A stretch of 64,000 bases of DNA from Bacteroides luti (GCF_900128905.1 NZ_FQTV01000011.1:106045-170044), one strand, 5' to 3'. Counted from the first letter of the stretch, positions 41,545 to 51,459 are shown. A program made the numbers and translations. The notes: a model not told the origin generated them from the sequence alone.

Positions 41545-42063
41545 ATGGCAGGAATAAGTAATCGATTTAAAATATCAAGTGATATTGAGCTTAAAGACAG
41601 ATTAGTTGCTATTAATCGTGTTACAAAAGTAACAAAGGGTGGTAGAACTTTCAGTTTTTCTGCAATAGTAGTTGTTGGTAACGAAGATGGTGTTATTGGT
41701 TGGGGACTTGGTAAAGCTGGTGAAGTAACTGCAGCAATCGCTAAAGGTGTTGAGTCAGCTAAAAAGAACTTAATTAAAGTGCCAGTTTTGAAAGGAACCG
41801 TTCCTCATGAACAAACTGCAAGATTTGGCGGTGCTGAAGTATTCATTAAACCAGCTTCACACGGTACAGGTGTTGTAGCAGGTGGTGCTATGCGTGCAGT
41901 ACTTGAAAGCGTTGGTGTAACTGATGTTTTGGCTAAATCTAAAGGTTCTTCTAATCCTCACAATCTTGTTAAAGCTACAATTATAGCTTTAGGTGAGATG
42001 AGAGATGCAAGAACTGTAGCTCAGAATAGAGGTGTTAGTATGGATAAAGTATTTAGAGGATAA
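41545..42063 (+). CDS. rpsE: 30S ribosomal protein S5
   Basis: 172 residues: double-stranded RNA-binding-like N-domain with [18 protein letters not shown] and [10 protein letters not shown], the spectinomycin and accuracy region. Five bases after rplR; its end provides AAGGAGG for rpmD. Confidence 0.98.
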   Translation: MAGISNRFKISSDIELKDRLVAINRVTKVTKGGRTFSFSAIVVVGNEDGVIGWGLGKAGEVTAAIAKGVESAKKNLIKVPVLKGTVPHEQTARFGGAEVFIKPASHGTGVVAGGAMRAVLESVGVTDVLAKSKGSSNPHNLVKATIIALGEMRDARTVAQNRGVSMDKVFRG

Positions 42064-42072
42064 GGAGGAAAT

Positions 42073-42249
42073 ATGTCAACTATTAAGATCAAACAAATTA
42101 AAAGTAGAATTGGTGCTCCAGCTGATCAAAAGAGAACGCTTGATGCATTAGGACTTCGTAAATTGAATCGTGTGGTTGAGCACGAAGAAACTCCTTCAAT
42201 TCTTGGTATGGTAGCGAAAGTTAAACACTTGGTAACCATCATTAAGTAA
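42073..42249 (+). CDS. rpmD: 50S ribosomal protein L30
   Basis: 58 residues ([20 protein letters not shown] start; [17 protein letters not shown] core), a short gene between rpsE and rplO in the expected place. It has a strong Shine-Dalgarno (AAGGAGGAA) right before the ATG. Confidence 0.97.
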   Translation: MSTIKIKQIKSRIGAPADQKRTLDALGLRKLNRVVEHEETPSILGMVAKVKHLVTIIK

Positions 42250-42280
42250 TTTATTGTTGAATAATAAAACTAATTACAAT

Positions 42281-42727
42281 ATGAACTTAAGTAATTTAAA
42301 ACCTGCAGAAGGATCTACCAAAACAAGAAAAAGAGTCGGACGTGGCTCTGGTTCAGGCTTAGGTGGTACTTCTACAAGAGGTCACAAAGGAGCAAAATCA
42401 AGATCTGGTTATTCTAGAAAGATTGGTTTTGAAGGTGGACAGATGCCTCTCCAACGTCGTGTCCCTAAATTTGGTTTTAAGAATATAAATAGAGTAGAAT
42501 ATAAAGCCTTAAATCTTGATTCTTTGCAAAAACTAGCTGAAGCTAAAAGTTTGTCAAAAGTTGGTATTAATGACTTTATTGAAGCTGGATTTATCTCTTC
42601 AAATCAATTAGTGAAGATTTTAGGTAATGGTAGCTTGACAAGCAAACTTGATGTAGAAGCTAATGCTTTTTCAAAGAGTGCAGTTGCTGCCATTGAGTCT
42701 TTAGGTGGAAATGCTGTAAAACTCTAA
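42281..42727 (+). CDS. rplO: 50S ribosomal protein L15
   Basis: 148 residues from ATG 42281 ([20 protein letters not shown]). A TTG-initiated extension of nine codons exists but the ATG gives the family N-terminus. Gly-rich [20 protein letters not shown] arm enters the 50S core. Four bases before secY. Confidence 0.97.
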   Translation: MNLSNLKPAEGSTKTRKRVGRGSGSGLGGTSTRGHKGAKSRSGYSRKIGFEGGQMPLQRRVPKFGFKNINRVEYKALNLDSLQKLAEAKSLSKVGINDFIEAGFISSNQLVKILGNGSLTSKLDVEANAFSKSAVAAIESLGGNAVKL

Positions 42728-42731
42728 TTCA

Positions 42732-44078
42732 ATGAGAAAAGCTATTGAAACATTAAAAAATATATGGAAGATTGAGGATCTGAGACAACGGATCCTCATC
42801 ACTATATTATTTGCAGCGATTTATCGTTTTGGTTCCTTTGTAGTTTTGCCAGGCATTAATCCTGGAATGTTAACTCAACTGCATAAGCAAACTAGTGAAG
42901 GTCTATTAGCTTTGTTGAACATGTTCTCTGGAGGAGCATTTTCTAATGCTTCTGTTTTCGCTTTGGGTATTATGCCTTATATCTCTGCTTCAATTGTTAT
43001 TCAACTTTTAGCAATTGCAGTCCCTTATTTTCAGAAACTGCAACGTGAAGGAGAAAGTGGTAGAATAAAAATTAACCAGTATACTCGTTATTTAACTATA
43101 GCAATATTATTGTTTCAAGCTCCTTCTTATTTGATGAATTTGAAAGCACAAGCTGGTCCTTCTTTGAATCCTTCATTGAACTGGACTTTATTTATGATAA
43201 CTTCTACAATCATTTTGGCTGCTGGAAGTATGTTCATATTATGGCTTGGTGAGAGAATAACAGACAAGGGTATAGGCAATGGTATTTCATTAATTATCAT
43301 GCTTGGTATTATCGCGCGTCTTCCAAAGGCTCTATCTCAGGAAGTTGTGTCTCGTACTACTGATACTGGTGCGGGTGGTCTAATCATGTTCTTATTTGAA
43401 ATTGTCTTCTTGTTATTAGTTATTGCTGGTGCTATCATGTTGGTACAAGGTACAAGAAAAGTTCCTGTACAATATGCCAAGAGAATTGTTGGTAATAAAC
43501 AATACGGTGGTGCTAGACAGTATATCCCTTTGAAAGTTAACGCTGCTAATGTAATGCCTATTATATTTGCTCAAGCTATTATGTTTATTCCAGTAGCTAT
43601 TATTGGATATTCAAATGTGGCAAGTGCAAGTGGTGTTGCTCGTGCATTAACTAACCATACAGGATTTTGGTATAATTTTGTTTTTGCTGTTATGATTATT
43701 CTTTTCACATATTTCTATACAGCAATTACAATTAATCCTACCCAGATGGCAGAGGATATGAAGAGAAATAATGGTTTTATTCCAGGAATTAAACCTGGTA
43801 AGAAAACAGCAGAGTATATTGATGAGATTATGTCTCGCATAACTTTACCTGGTTCTTTATTCTTGGCTGCAGTAGCAATTATGCCTGCTTTTGCTGGTAT
43901 ATTTGGTGTTAAAGCTGAATTTGCTCAATTCTTCGGTGGAACTTCTTTGTTGATTCTGGTTGGGGTTGTACTTGATACTCTTCAACAAGTTGAGAGTCAT
44001 CTTTTGATGAGACACTATGATGGATTGTTGAAATCTGGAAGAATTAAGGGACGTTCAGGCAGCGTTGCTGCGTATTAA
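42732..44078 (+). CDS. secY: Preprotein translocase subunit SecY
   Basis: 448 residues with ten membrane helices. The plug region (about 55-75) and the cytoplasmic ribosome-binding loops (LGERITDKGIGNGISLII and around PGKKTAEYID) are intact. SecY is the protein-conducting channel; SecE is encoded at 14296. Usual location between rplO and map. Confidence 0.98.
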   Translation: MRKAIETLKNIWKIEDLRQRILITILFAAIYRFGSFVVLPGINPGMLTQLHKQTSEGLLALLNMFSGGAFSNASVFALGIMPYISASIVIQLLAIAVPYFQKLQREGESGRIKINQYTRYLTIAILLFQAPSYLMNLKAQAGPSLNPSLNWTLFMITSTIILAAGSMFILWLGERITDKGIGNGISLIIMLGIIARLPKALSQEVVSRTTDTGAGGLIMFLFEIVFLLLVIAGAIMLVQGTRKVPVQYAKRIVGNKQYGGARQYIPLKVNAANVMPIIFAQAIMFIPVAIIGYSNVASASGVARALTNHTGFWYNFVFAVMIILFTYFYTAITINPTQMAEDMKRNNGFIPGIKPGKKTAEYIDEIMSRITLPGSLFLAAVAIMPAFAGIFGVKAEFAQFFGGTSLLILVGVVLDTLQQVESHLLMRHYDGLLKSGRIKGRSGSVAAY

Positions 44079-44088
44079 TCATTATAGA

Positions 44089-44886
44089 ATGATATTTCTT
44101 AAAACTGAAGAAGAGATTGAACTACTACGAGCAAGTAATTTGCTCGTAGGTAAAGCATTAGCAGAAGTTGCAAAGCTTATAAAACCAGGTGTTACTACAC
44201 GTGAGCTTGATAAAGTAGCTGAAGAGTTCATTAGAGATAATGGTGCAATTCCTACTTTTAAAGGATTTCCTAATCAATATGGTGATCCATTTCCAAGCAC
44301 TCTTTGTACTTCTGTTAATGATCAAGTAGTACATGGTATACCAAATGATAATCCATTGGAGGATGGTGATATTGTTTCGATTGACTGTGGTACATTTATG
44401 AATGGTTTTTGCGGAGATTCAGCTTATACATTTTGTGTAGGTGATGTTGATCCGGAAGTTCGTAAATTATTAAAAGTTACAAAAGAGTCACTTTATGTTG
44501 GCATACAGAATGCTGTTGTTGGAAAACGTCTAGGTGATATCGGGTATGCAATACAACAATATTGTGAGTCTAATTCATATGGTGTCGTGAGAGAATTTGT
44601 TGGTCACGGTATTGGTAAAGATATGCATGAAGATCCTCAGGTTCCTAATTATGGGAAACGTGGATATGGCACATTACTTAAAAAAGGATTGTGCATAGCT
44701 ATTGAGCCAATGATCACATTAGGTTCTCGCGAAATTGTTATGGAGCGTGATGGCTGGACTGTCAGAACCAGAGACCGCAAAGCAGCTGCACATTTTGAGC
44801 ATACAATTGCTGTAGGTCCAAATGGTGCTGATATACTATCTACTTTTGATTATGTTGAACAAGTTTTAGGTGATAAAGCGATTTAA
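44089..44886 (+). CDS. map: Methionine aminopeptidase, type I
   Basis: 265 residues from ATG 44089 ([16 protein letters not shown]); an open frame eight codons longer overlaps the end of secY and is not needed. Metal ligands are seen in [21 protein letters not shown] (two Asp), [12 protein letters not shown] (His), AIEPM (Glu) and FEHTIAV (Glu). Removes initiator Met. Adjacent to secY and infA; adk, which sits between secY and map in many bacteria, is absent. Confidence 0.97.
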   Translation: MIFLKTEEEIELLRASNLLVGKALAEVAKLIKPGVTTRELDKVAEEFIRDNGAIPTFKGFPNQYGDPFPSTLCTSVNDQVVHGIPNDNPLEDGDIVSIDCGTFMNGFCGDSAYTFCVGDVDPEVRKLLKVTKESLYVGIQNAVVGKRLGDIGYAIQQYCESNSYGVVREFVGHGIGKDMHEDPQVPNYGKRGYGTLLKKGLCIAIEPMITLGSREIVMERDGWTVRTRDRKAAAHFEHTIAVGPNGADILSTFDYVEQVLGDKAI

Positions 44887-44887
44887 T

Positions 44888-45106
44888 ATGGCTAAACAAT
44901 CTGCAATAGAACAAGATGGAGTTATAGTTGAAGCATTGTCTAACGCAATGTTTCATGTAGAGTTAGAAAATGGGCATGAGATTACTGCTCATATCTCGGG
45001 AAAAATGAGAATGCATTACATTAAAATTTTGCCTGGTGATAAAGTGAGAGTGGAGATGTCCCCTTATGATTTATCTAAAGGAAGAATCGTTTTTAGATAT
45101 AAATAA
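44888..45106 (+). CDS. infA: Translation initiation factor IF-1
   Basis: 72 residues from ATG 44888 ([19 protein letters not shown]), an S1-type OB fold with [19 protein letters not shown]. Blocks the A site during initiation. The ATG follows the map stop by one base. Confidence 0.98.
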   Translation: MAKQSAIEQDGVIVEALSNAMFHVELENGHEITAHISGKMRMHYIKILPGDKVRVEMSPYDLSKGRIVFRYK

Positions 45107-45117
45107 TAAAAAATAAT

Positions 45118-45234
45118 ATGAAAGTAAGAGCATCATTAAAAAAACGTACGCCGGAATGCAAAATCGTTAGACGTAATGGCTGTTTGTATGTTATTAATAA
45201 GAAAAATCCTAAGTATAAACAACGTCAAGGATAA
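45118..45234 (+). CDS. rpmJ: 50S ribosomal protein L36
   Basis: 38 residues ([20 protein letters not shown] start), a very short gene between infA and rpsM. Cysteines at 14 and 21 are present, but the remaining zinc ligands of the C+ form (second Cys, His) are lacking, so it looks like a zinc-poor form. Confidence 0.95.
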   Translation: MKVRASLKKRTPECKIVRRNGCLYVINKKNPKYKQRQG

Positions 45235-45267
45235 TTTATTATTTTTGCAAAAAAAATAATTTAATAT

Positions 45268-45648
45268 ATGGCTATAAGAATAGTTGGTGTAGATTTACCT
45301 CAGAACAAAAGAGGTGAGATAGCGTTAACCTATGTATATGGAATAGGTCGCAGTAGTTCAGCTAAGATTTTGGATAAGGCTGGAGTTGACAGAGATGTTA
45401 AAGTTAAAGATTGGACTGATGATCAAGCTGCTAAAATCCGTGAAATTATTGGCGCAGAATTTAAAGTAGAAGGTGATCTTCGTTCTGAAGTTCAACTAAA
45501 CATTAAGCGATTAATGGATATTGGTTGCTACCGTGGTGTTCGTCACCGTATTGGCTTACCTGTTAGAGGTCAAAGTACTAAGAACAATGCACGTACACGT
45601 AAGGGTAGAAAGAAAACAGTTGCAAATAAGAAAAAAGCTACTAAATAA
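45268..45648 (+). CDS. rpsM: 30S ribosomal protein S13
   Basis: 126 residues: [20 protein letters not shown] start, [20 protein letters not shown] tail that contacts P-site tRNA. First gene of the alpha-operon run. Confidence 0.98.
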   Translation: MAIRIVGVDLPQNKRGEIALTYVYGIGRSSSAKILDKAGVDRDVKVKDWTDDQAAKIREIIGAEFKVEGDLRSEVQLNIKRLMDIGCYRGVRHRIGLPVRGQSTKNNARTRKGRKKTVANKKKATK

Positions 45649-45659
45649 TAATTGTTGAT

Positions 45660-46049
45660 ATGGCAAAAAAAACAGTCGCAGCTAAGAAAAGAAATGTAAA
45701 GGTTGATGCTAATGGACAATTACATGTTCATTCATCATTCAACAACATTATTGTTTCTTTAGCAAACAGTGAAGGTCAGATTATCTCATGGTCTTCAGCA
45801 GGAAAGATGGGATTTAGAGGTTCTAAAAAGAACACTCCTTATGCAGCTCAGATGGCTGCACAAGATTGTGCAAAAATTGCATATGATCTTGGCTTGAGAA
45901 AAGTTAAAGCATATGTAAAAGGACCAGGAAACGGTCGTGAATCAGCTATCAGAACTATTCATGGTGCCGGTATTGAAGTTACTGAAATTGTAGACGTAAC
46001 CCCACTTCCACATAATGGTTGTCGTCCTCCAAAAAGAAGGAGAGTCTAA
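45660..46049 (+). CDS. rpsK: 30S ribosomal protein S11
   Basis: 129 residues: [20 protein letters not shown] and [14 protein letters not shown]. Forms the 30S platform and exit site. 115 bp of leader follow before rpsD. Confidence 0.98.
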   Translation: MAKKTVAAKKRNVKVDANGQLHVHSSFNNIIVSLANSEGQIISWSSAGKMGFRGSKKNTPYAAQMAAQDCAKIAYDLGLRKVKAYVKGPGNGRESAIRTIHGAGIEVTEIVDVTPLPHNGCRPPKRRRV

Positions 46050-46089
46050 AATTTCTTTATTTTAAATATGATACTTGATTTTGTTATTG

Positions 46090-46113
46090 GATTACATTTT
46101 CCTTTCTGTAATC
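46090..46113 (+). promoter_or_regulatory. Hairpin in the rpsK-rpsD gap
   Basis: GATTACA (46090-46096) and TGTAATC (46107-46113) form a 7-bp stem with a 10-nt loop, followed by a GC-richer GCGGCTGC stretch. S4 represses the alpha operon in E. coli; whether this is an S4 or other leader is unknown. Confidence 0.4.
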
Positions 46114-46164
46114 GCGGCTGCAACAGATTAAGTTCATTAACAAACAATTAAATATTAAAAAAAA

Positions 46165-46770
46165 ATGGCTAGATATACAGGTCCTAAATCAAGAATTGCA
46201 CGTAAGTTTGGTGAAGGTATCTTCGGTCCTGATAAAGTATTATCAAAGAAGAATTACCCTCCTGGACAACACGGAAATTCTAGAAAGAGAAAAACTTCAG
46301 AATATGGTATCCAACTTCGTGAAAAACAAAAAGCGAAATATACTTATGGAGTTTTAGAAAAACAATTCCGTAATCTATTTGAAAGAGCTGAAAGTGCTAA
46401 AGGTATTACAGGTGAGATCCTTGTTCAACAATTGGAACTTCGTCTTGATAATATCGTATTCCGTTTAGGTATCGGAAATACACGTGCAGCAGCTCGCCAG
46501 TTGGTAAGTCACAGACACATCACTGTTGATGGAAAAGTAGTTAATATTCCTTCTTATTCAGTTAAACCAGGTCAGGTTATTGGCGTACGTGAAAGATCTA
46601 AATCTATGGAAGTGATTGCAAATTCACTTGCAGGTTTTAATCACAGCAAATACCCATGGTTAGAATGGGACGAAACTTCTAAGGTTGGCAAATTATTGCA
46701 TGTTCCTGAAAGAGCAGACATTCCTGAAAACATTAAAGAGCAGTTGATTGTAGAGTTGTATTCTAAATAA
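46165..46770 (+). CDS. rpsD: 30S ribosomal protein S4
   Basis: 201 residues: [20 protein letters not shown] start, S4 RNA-binding domain with [20 protein letters not shown] (about 90-115). The N-terminal region lacks a zinc CxxC set. Primary 16S-binding and accuracy protein. Eleven bases before rpoA. Confidence 0.98.
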   Translation: MARYTGPKSRIARKFGEGIFGPDKVLSKKNYPPGQHGNSRKRKTSEYGIQLREKQKAKYTYGVLEKQFRNLFERAESAKGITGEILVQQLELRLDNIVFRLGIGNTRAAARQLVSHRHITVDGKVVNIPSYSVKPGQVIGVRERSKSMEVIANSLAGFNHSKYPWLEWDETSKVGKLLHVPERADIPENIKEQLIVELYSK

Positions 46771-46781
46771 TAATTAATTTC

Positions 46782-47774
46782 ATGGCTATATTAGCATTTC
46801 AAAAACCTGATAAAGTATTGATGTTAGAGGCAGATGCAAAATTCGGTAAATTCGAATTTCGTCCGCTGGAACCTGGATTTGGTATTACTGTGGGTAATGC
46901 TTTGCGCCGTATTCTTCTCTCTTCATTAGAAGGTTATGCCATCACTACTATTAAAATAGAAGGTGTTGAGCACGAATTTTCAACTGTTCCAGGAGTCAAG
47001 GAAGACGTAACTAACATTATTTTGAATCTGAAACAAGTAAGATTCAAGCAAGTGGTTGAAGAGTTTGAAAGTGAGAAGGTCACTATCTCTGTAGAAAATT
47101 CTACTGAATTTAAGGCAGGTGATATAGGCAAGTATTTGACTGGATTTGAAGTGTTAAATCCTGAATTAGTTATTTGCCATTTAGATTCTAAAGCTACAAT
47201 GCAAATTGATATTACAATTAATAAAGGTCGTGGATATATTCCTGCTGATGAAAATCGCGAATATTGTACCGATGTTAATGTAATTCCAATTGATTCAATT
47301 TATACACCTATCCGTAACGTAAAGTACGTTGTAGAAAACTTCCGTGTTGAACAGAAGACTGACTATGAAAAATTGGTACTTGAAATTACAACAGATGGTT
47401 CTATTCACCCAAAAGATGCGCTTAAAGAAGCTGCAAAAATTCTTATTTATCACTTTATGCTGTTCTCTGATGAAAAGATTACTCTTGAAAATACAGATGT
47501 TGACGGTAATGAAGAATTTGATGAAGAAGTATTGCACATGCGTCAATTATTGAAAACTAAGCTTGTTGACATGGACTTGTCAGTTCGTGCTCTTAACTGC
47601 TTGAAGGCTGCTGATGTTGAAACATTGGGAGACCTTGTAGTGTTCAATAAGACTGATCTTCTTAAGTTCAGAAACTTTGGTAAGAAATCGCTTACTGAGC
47701 TTGATGATTTGCTCGAAAGTCTGAATCTGTCGTTTGGAACCGATATTTCTAAATATAAATTAGATAAAGATTAA
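46782..47774 (+). CDS. rpoA: DNA-directed RNA polymerase subunit alpha
   Basis: 330 residues: N-terminal dimerisation domain with [20 protein letters not shown] (about 32-51) and a C-terminal domain (about 250-330) with [20 protein letters not shown] and [12 protein letters not shown], the helix-hairpin-helix that binds DNA and activators. Completes the core polymerase with rpoB and rpoC in this window. Three bases before rplQ. Confidence 0.98.
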   Translation: MAILAFQKPDKVLMLEADAKFGKFEFRPLEPGFGITVGNALRRILLSSLEGYAITTIKIEGVEHEFSTVPGVKEDVTNIILNLKQVRFKQVVEEFESEKVTISVENSTEFKAGDIGKYLTGFEVLNPELVICHLDSKATMQIDITINKGRGYIPADENREYCTDVNVIPIDSIYTPIRNVKYVVENFRVEQKTDYEKLVLEITTDGSIHPKDALKEAAKILIYHFMLFSDEKITLENTDVDGNEEFDEEVLHMRQLLKTKLVDMDLSVRALNCLKAADVETLGDLVVFNKTDLLKFRNFGKKSLTELDDLLESLNLSFGTDISKYKLDKD

Positions 47775-47777
47775 AAA

Positions 47778-48263
47778 ATGAGACACAATAAAAAATTCAA
47801 TCATTTAGGTCGTACTGCTTCTCATAGAGGTGCAATGTTATCTAACATGGCGTGCTCTTTGATTAAGCACAAAAGAATCACTACGACTGTTGCAAAGGCA
47901 AAAGCTTTGAAGAAATTCGTTGAGCCTTTAATTACTAAGTCTAAAGATGATACAACAAATTCTCGTCGTGTTGTTTTTAGTAACTTACAAGATAAAATCG
48001 CTGTAACAGAATTGTTCAAAGAAATCTCTGTGAAGATTGCTGATCGTCCAGGTGGTTATACTCGTATTATCAAAACTGGTCACCGTTTAGGTGATAACGC
48101 AGAAATGTGTTTTATCGAACTAGTTGATTACAACGAAAATATGGCGAAGGAAAAAGTTGCTAAGAAAGCTACTCGTACTCGTCGTTCTAAGAAAGCTGCT
48201 GACTCTGCTGCTGTTGAAGCTCCAGTTGAAGCTGCTCCTGCTGAAGAAGCAAAAGCTGAATAA
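47778..48263 (+). CDS. rplQ: 50S ribosomal protein L17
   Basis: 161 residues: the L17 core ([20 protein letters not shown] start to about 120) plus an Ala/Lys/Glu-rich tail of about 40 residues that enterics lack but Bacteroidota often have. Last gene of the ribosomal run; a terminator follows 21 bp on. Confidence 0.97.
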   Translation: MRHNKKFNHLGRTASHRGAMLSNMACSLIKHKRITTTVAKAKALKKFVEPLITKSKDDTTNSRRVVFSNLQDKIAVTELFKEISVKIADRPGGYTRIIKTGHRLGDNAEMCFIELVDYNENMAKEKVAKKATRTRRSKKAADSAAVEAPVEAAPAEEAKAE

Positions 48264-48284
48264 TATACACCAATATATTCATAT

Positions 48285-48319
48285 AAGGGAATGTCTTTTA
48301 ATAAGATGTTCCCTTTTTT
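48285..48319 (+). terminator. Terminator of the ribosomal protein block
   Basis: AAGGGAA ... TTCCCTT outer stem with an inner TCTT/AAGA pairing, followed by TTTTTTG. It closes the transcript that started at rpsL or later. Confidence 0.85.
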
Positions 48320-48609
48320 GTTATATATACTTCTTATTGATTTTCATCAAAATAATTATATTCTATATTTCTAGCTTCTTTGGAAAACTTGAGGAGTTTA
48401 AATTTTAAGCAAAAATATACTCTAATTTTGATATGGAGAGTTTTGTATCTCTTAAGTTTATTAATCCGATTCTGCCCCCCTTTCTCTATAATGATTTTGT
48501 AAATGCACAGTTTGAAACAGCTCTTTCTCTGCTATAATTCTTATAAATAATTAGCATAATGATATTGTGTTGTGCTTAAGTAATATTCGGTATTTGCTTT
48601 TATTCTGAT

Positions 48610-48696
48610 TTACTCATGTATTATTTTACCGTCTACCAGTTTAAGCTTAAAATTAGTCTTAATTATTCCTTTTTTCTTCAATAACTTGTTTGTCTC
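48610..48696 (-). pseudogene. Short decayed C-terminal coding remnant
   Basis: The minus strand reads FETNKLLKKKGIIKTNFKLK then LVDGKIIHE-stop (TAA at 48610-48612) without interruption for about 29 codons, but two stops lie just upstream and no start is visible. The pattern looks like a protein C-terminus left from gene loss. Family unknown; chance cannot be excluded. Confidence 0.3.
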
Positions 48697-48707
48697 AAAT
48701 TATTATT

Positions 48708-48715
48708 TATCTTTG
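48708..48715 (+). promoter_or_regulatory. -7 element of the small membrane protein gene
   Basis: TATCTTTG with CTTG 19 bp upstream (48685-48688). It implies a leader of about 85 nt to ATG 48809. Confidence 0.55.
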
Positions 48716-48808
48716 TGGAAAGCCTTAAATTTTGTGAATTATATTTTGATTGCTTCGTTTAGTTGCCAGTTTATTTTTGATTAATGTGAAATATAACCTT
48801 TGAATACT

Positions 48809-49336
48809 ATGGAGAAAAAATTAATTGAGAAACATCTTTTTGAATCCAGTCATCAGGATGTTGAGCAACGTACTAATATTTCAAGTGCGTTTTTGGCTGT
48901 TTTACTAATCTTGCTAAGTGCTGTTTCCTTAATCGTTTATAGTCAGTTAGACAGAGTTGCTGCTGCTATAACGCTTACACTTTTGTTTCTTGCAGGTTGT
49001 TTTCTTCTCATTGGTATATATATCTTGTTTTGGAAATCCAAAATATTGGTTTATGGGCCTACCGGGAGCAAAGTTATGAAGGAATCTCTGTTCTTTGAGA
49101 TTGGCGAATTGAATAAACTGGAAAAAATGATTAAGTCTGGAGTCTTTACCGGAGCAGTTCAATCTAATGAAAAGGGGAGTGTGAGGCTTGATATTCTAAA
49201 ATCAGAAGATGGAAAGTTTGTAGCGCTTCAGTTATTTCAGTTCTCTTTATACAAATTTACTGTCAATACACCAATTACTTATTTCCATGGAGAGCAAGCC
49301 GAGGAAGTTTCTGCTTTCTTAAGTAAATTGGGATAG
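48809..49336 (+). CDS. Uncharacterised membrane protein, two helices
   Basis: 175 residues from ATG 48809 (MEKKLIEKHLFESSHQDVEQ); a TTG start three codons earlier is possible. Two adjacent membrane helices (about 28-46 and 52-75) form a hairpin, followed by a soluble C-terminal domain (about 85-175) of mixed strands and helices. I do not recognise the family. The layout resembles small inner-membrane proteins with a cytoplasmic domain. No operon partner. Confidence 0.7.
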   Translation: MEKKLIEKHLFESSHQDVEQRTNISSAFLAVLLILLSAVSLIVYSQLDRVAAAITLTLLFLAGCFLLIGIYILFWKSKILVYGPTGSKVMKESLFFEIGELNKLEKMIKSGVFTGAVQSNEKGSVRLDILKSEDGKFVALQLFQFSLYKFTVNTPITYFHGEQAEEVSAFLSKLG

Positions 49337-49616
49337 GTATAAATTGCATGAATAGAATACACGTAGGTGTTTCTATTATTCAGCATGAATAAAATGTTCT
49401 TGCACTTACTTAGCAGATTAGAATCTGGGGCAAAAGTGCATGCCGTAGAGGCGATGGGCTATAAATTACATCAGACTTAGTAGTCCAGAAAGCTTGTGCG
49501 CAGTTGCAAGATGTAATTGAGGTATGTACAATAACTTATAATCTGGGGATAGCTGTTATCGATAGCTAACCCCATTTTTAAGCTTTTAATCAGTCGTGCG
49601 CGGATAAGCTTACAAG
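49337..49616. other. Convergent gap with coding-like remnant and inverted copy of the MutS-like 3' end
   Basis: 280 bp. The plus strand has a 31-codon frame (49385-49480) containing LESGAKVHAVEAMGY and, in another frame, a 3' end reading LGIAVIDS-stop (49543-49569). The latter is an inverted near-copy of the final codons of the MutS-like gene. GGGG-A-TAGCT...AGCTA-A-CCCC (49545-49573) can also fold into a hairpin followed by ATTTTT, so it may serve as a terminator. Confidence 0.55.
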
Positions 49617-49642
49617 TTAGCTATCAATAACTGCTATCCCCA
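49544..49642. repeat. 27-bp inverted repeat spanning the MutS-like stop codon
   Basis: 49544-49570 and 49616-49642 are reverse complements at 25 of 27 positions, 45 bp apart. The right arm is the end of the MutS-like coding region. Both arms encode GIAVIDS-stop; the two differences (GCT/GCA, ATC/ATT) are synonymous. Confidence 0.85.
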
Positions 49643-51431
49643 TTTTTTTCATTAAGAAACAAGCATTCATATTTTGAGCCACACCGTCTTTTAGCAGATA
49701 CGAAAAGTTTAGTTCATTATCTTTCACCTCCGCTTCAAAGCAATAGTTGCTAATGTCTTCTGGATAATGATCGATTAATGAGCCCAACAACAGATCGTGA
49801 GTGGCAATAATTCCATTGGCATTAAGTGACATAAACTGTTTAATCAGTGCAAACGAACCTTTTTGCTTGTCCATTGAATTTGTTCCCTTTAGAATTTCAT
49901 CCAGAATAATGAATAATTCTTCTTTATTTTCAAGTTTATCAATAATCAGCTTCAGGCGTTTTAGTTCTGCAAAGAAATATGATTCATTATCTGTAAGTGA
50001 ATCAGTGGTTCTCAGACTGGTGATTAGCTGAGCCGGATATATTTCCATCTCTTTGGCACACACTGGAGACCCAATGCAAGCTAAAAGATAATTCACACCG
50101 ATTGTGCGCAGATAGGTACTTTTCCCTGCCATATTTGCTCCCGTAATAATAACAAAATACGGGCGTTTGGGAATATCAACATCATTCTTTATACATTTAC
50201 TTCGGTTCATTAATGGATGTCCCATTTCTGTAACCTTAAGAGCGAATGGTTTATTGTTAATGACCGGGTAGTTATATCCGGGATGATTAAAAGCAAAAGT
50301 AGATAGCGAACAAAGAGCATCTATCTCTCCAACAGCTTTCAGCCACACCGGAAGTTTATCTGCATGCTCCTCTTTCCATGATTCAATTTTGATAATCTGA
50401 CGAAGTTCCCAGAAAAGAAATCCATTAAGCAGTGCTGTTACCAGAATATTATTCCGTTGGTCGAGCGCATTCATTAGTTTTGCCAACTTATTAACGGCAA
50501 CTGAAGCTGATTTCTCGTTCTTTCCAAGCATCTGCTTAACTTCTTGCAATGCCTTACTTTTCGTTTCAAACTTTTCTATCATCTCAATCAGTCCGGCATA
50601 GGTCGTCAGAATCTGAAGTTTCTTTCCATACGAAATCTGCACCTTTGTAATACGGTTGGAAAGCCGCATGCTGCAAATAACAAAAAAGACAAAAGAAGCG
50701 CCCAGTAAATTGAAAGATACGATGCCGGCTATTGCAAGAGCAAGAATAATGAAGTTGACAGCCGGAACTATATAAGTTAGCGTTCTAAGAAAGCGATTCT
50801 CCTTAAATAAACTTTTGCTTTCAGCCCACTCTTTAATTTTTTCTCCGTCGGAAATATCTCCTTTATACAATAAACCTAAAATGCGGAACCTTTGACGAAA
50901 TCTAAGTTCCGGAGCTAATTCGCGTACGGCTTCCTGACGCTTCTCGATCAGATCTTTATTTTTCAGGTGATTGTTGAACCAATCTGCCAGAAGATTCTTT
51001 CCGAATAAAGTCGATGTACGGTTTATGTACTGGAATAATGAGTTGTTTCCGAACAAGTCCAGATCATAAGAATATAAGTGAGCAGAGTTAATAAATTCCT
51101 TTCCATCATCGAATGCCGAGAAATTATAATCAATAGCCGACAGCTCTTGTTGATTAACCCCTATCTTCTTTTCCAGATAATCTTTTTTGTAGAATAGACG
51201 ATTATGGTGTTTAACTAATGCCAGAAAAGGAACAAAAGTGCATGCTATAACACCACAGATAGAAAGCCATCCGGCCGTAAAGAAATAAATAACTCCTGTA
51301 ACTCCGGCAATAAACAGAAGTACCCGTATTGTACTGATGCGGTAGATCTTCTTTTTAACCTCGGTAAGTTTGCCTTGAGTTTCTTTTATAATCTGCTTAT
51401 ACGTATTGCTTATCTTTTCTAAATTGCTCAT
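49617..51431 (-). CDS. Membrane-anchored MutS-family ATPase
   Basis: 604 residues from ATG 51431 (MSNLEKISNTYKQIIKETQG). A longer frame reaches 51485 but crosses the -7 promoter element at 51460-51468. Two hydrophobic pairs (about 35-72 and 220-258) suggest membrane insertion. The MutS core and ATPase follow: Walker A TGANMAGKSTYLRT, Walker B LFIILDEILKGTNS and the ATHD switch. The mismatch-recognition domain I of MutS and the Smr domain of MutS2 are absent. Such MutS-related proteins are common in Bacteroidota; their role is unknown, and mismatch repair should not be assumed. Confidence 0.85.
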   Translation of the reverse strand: MSNLEKISNTYKQIIKETQGKLTEVKKKIYRISTIRVLLFIAGVTGVIYFFTAGWLSICGVIACTFVPFLALVKHHNRLFYKKDYLEKKIGVNQQELSAIDYNFSAFDDGKEFINSAHLYSYDLDLFGNNSLFQYINRTSTLFGKNLLADWFNNHLKNKDLIEKRQEAVRELAPELRFRQRFRILGLLYKGDISDGEKIKEWAESKSLFKENRFLRTLTYIVPAVNFIILALAIAGIVSFNLLGASFVFFVICSMRLSNRITKVQISYGKKLQILTTYAGLIEMIEKFETKSKALQEVKQMLGKNEKSASVAVNKLAKLMNALDQRNNILVTALLNGFLFWELRQIIKIESWKEEHADKLPVWLKAVGEIDALCSLSTFAFNHPGYNYPVINNKPFALKVTEMGHPLMNRSKCIKNDVDIPKRPYFVIITGANMAGKSTYLRTIGVNYLLACIGSPVCAKEMEIYPAQLITSLRTTDSLTDNESYFFAELKRLKLIIDKLENKEELFIILDEILKGTNSMDKQKGSFALIKQFMSLNANGIIATHDLLLGSLIDHYPEDISNYCFEAEVKDNELNFSYLLKDGVAQNMNACFLMKKMGIAVIDS

Positions 51432-51459
51432 TCTGTTTGCCTTAATAATTCTTATTGAT

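Larger units (their letters stand above)
48264..48808. other. Intergenic region after rplQ
   Basis: About 545 bp. It contains the rplQ terminator, a minus-strand remnant near 48610-48696, and a -7 element for the next gene at 48708-48715. The rest is AT-rich without a supported feature. Confidence 0.55.
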
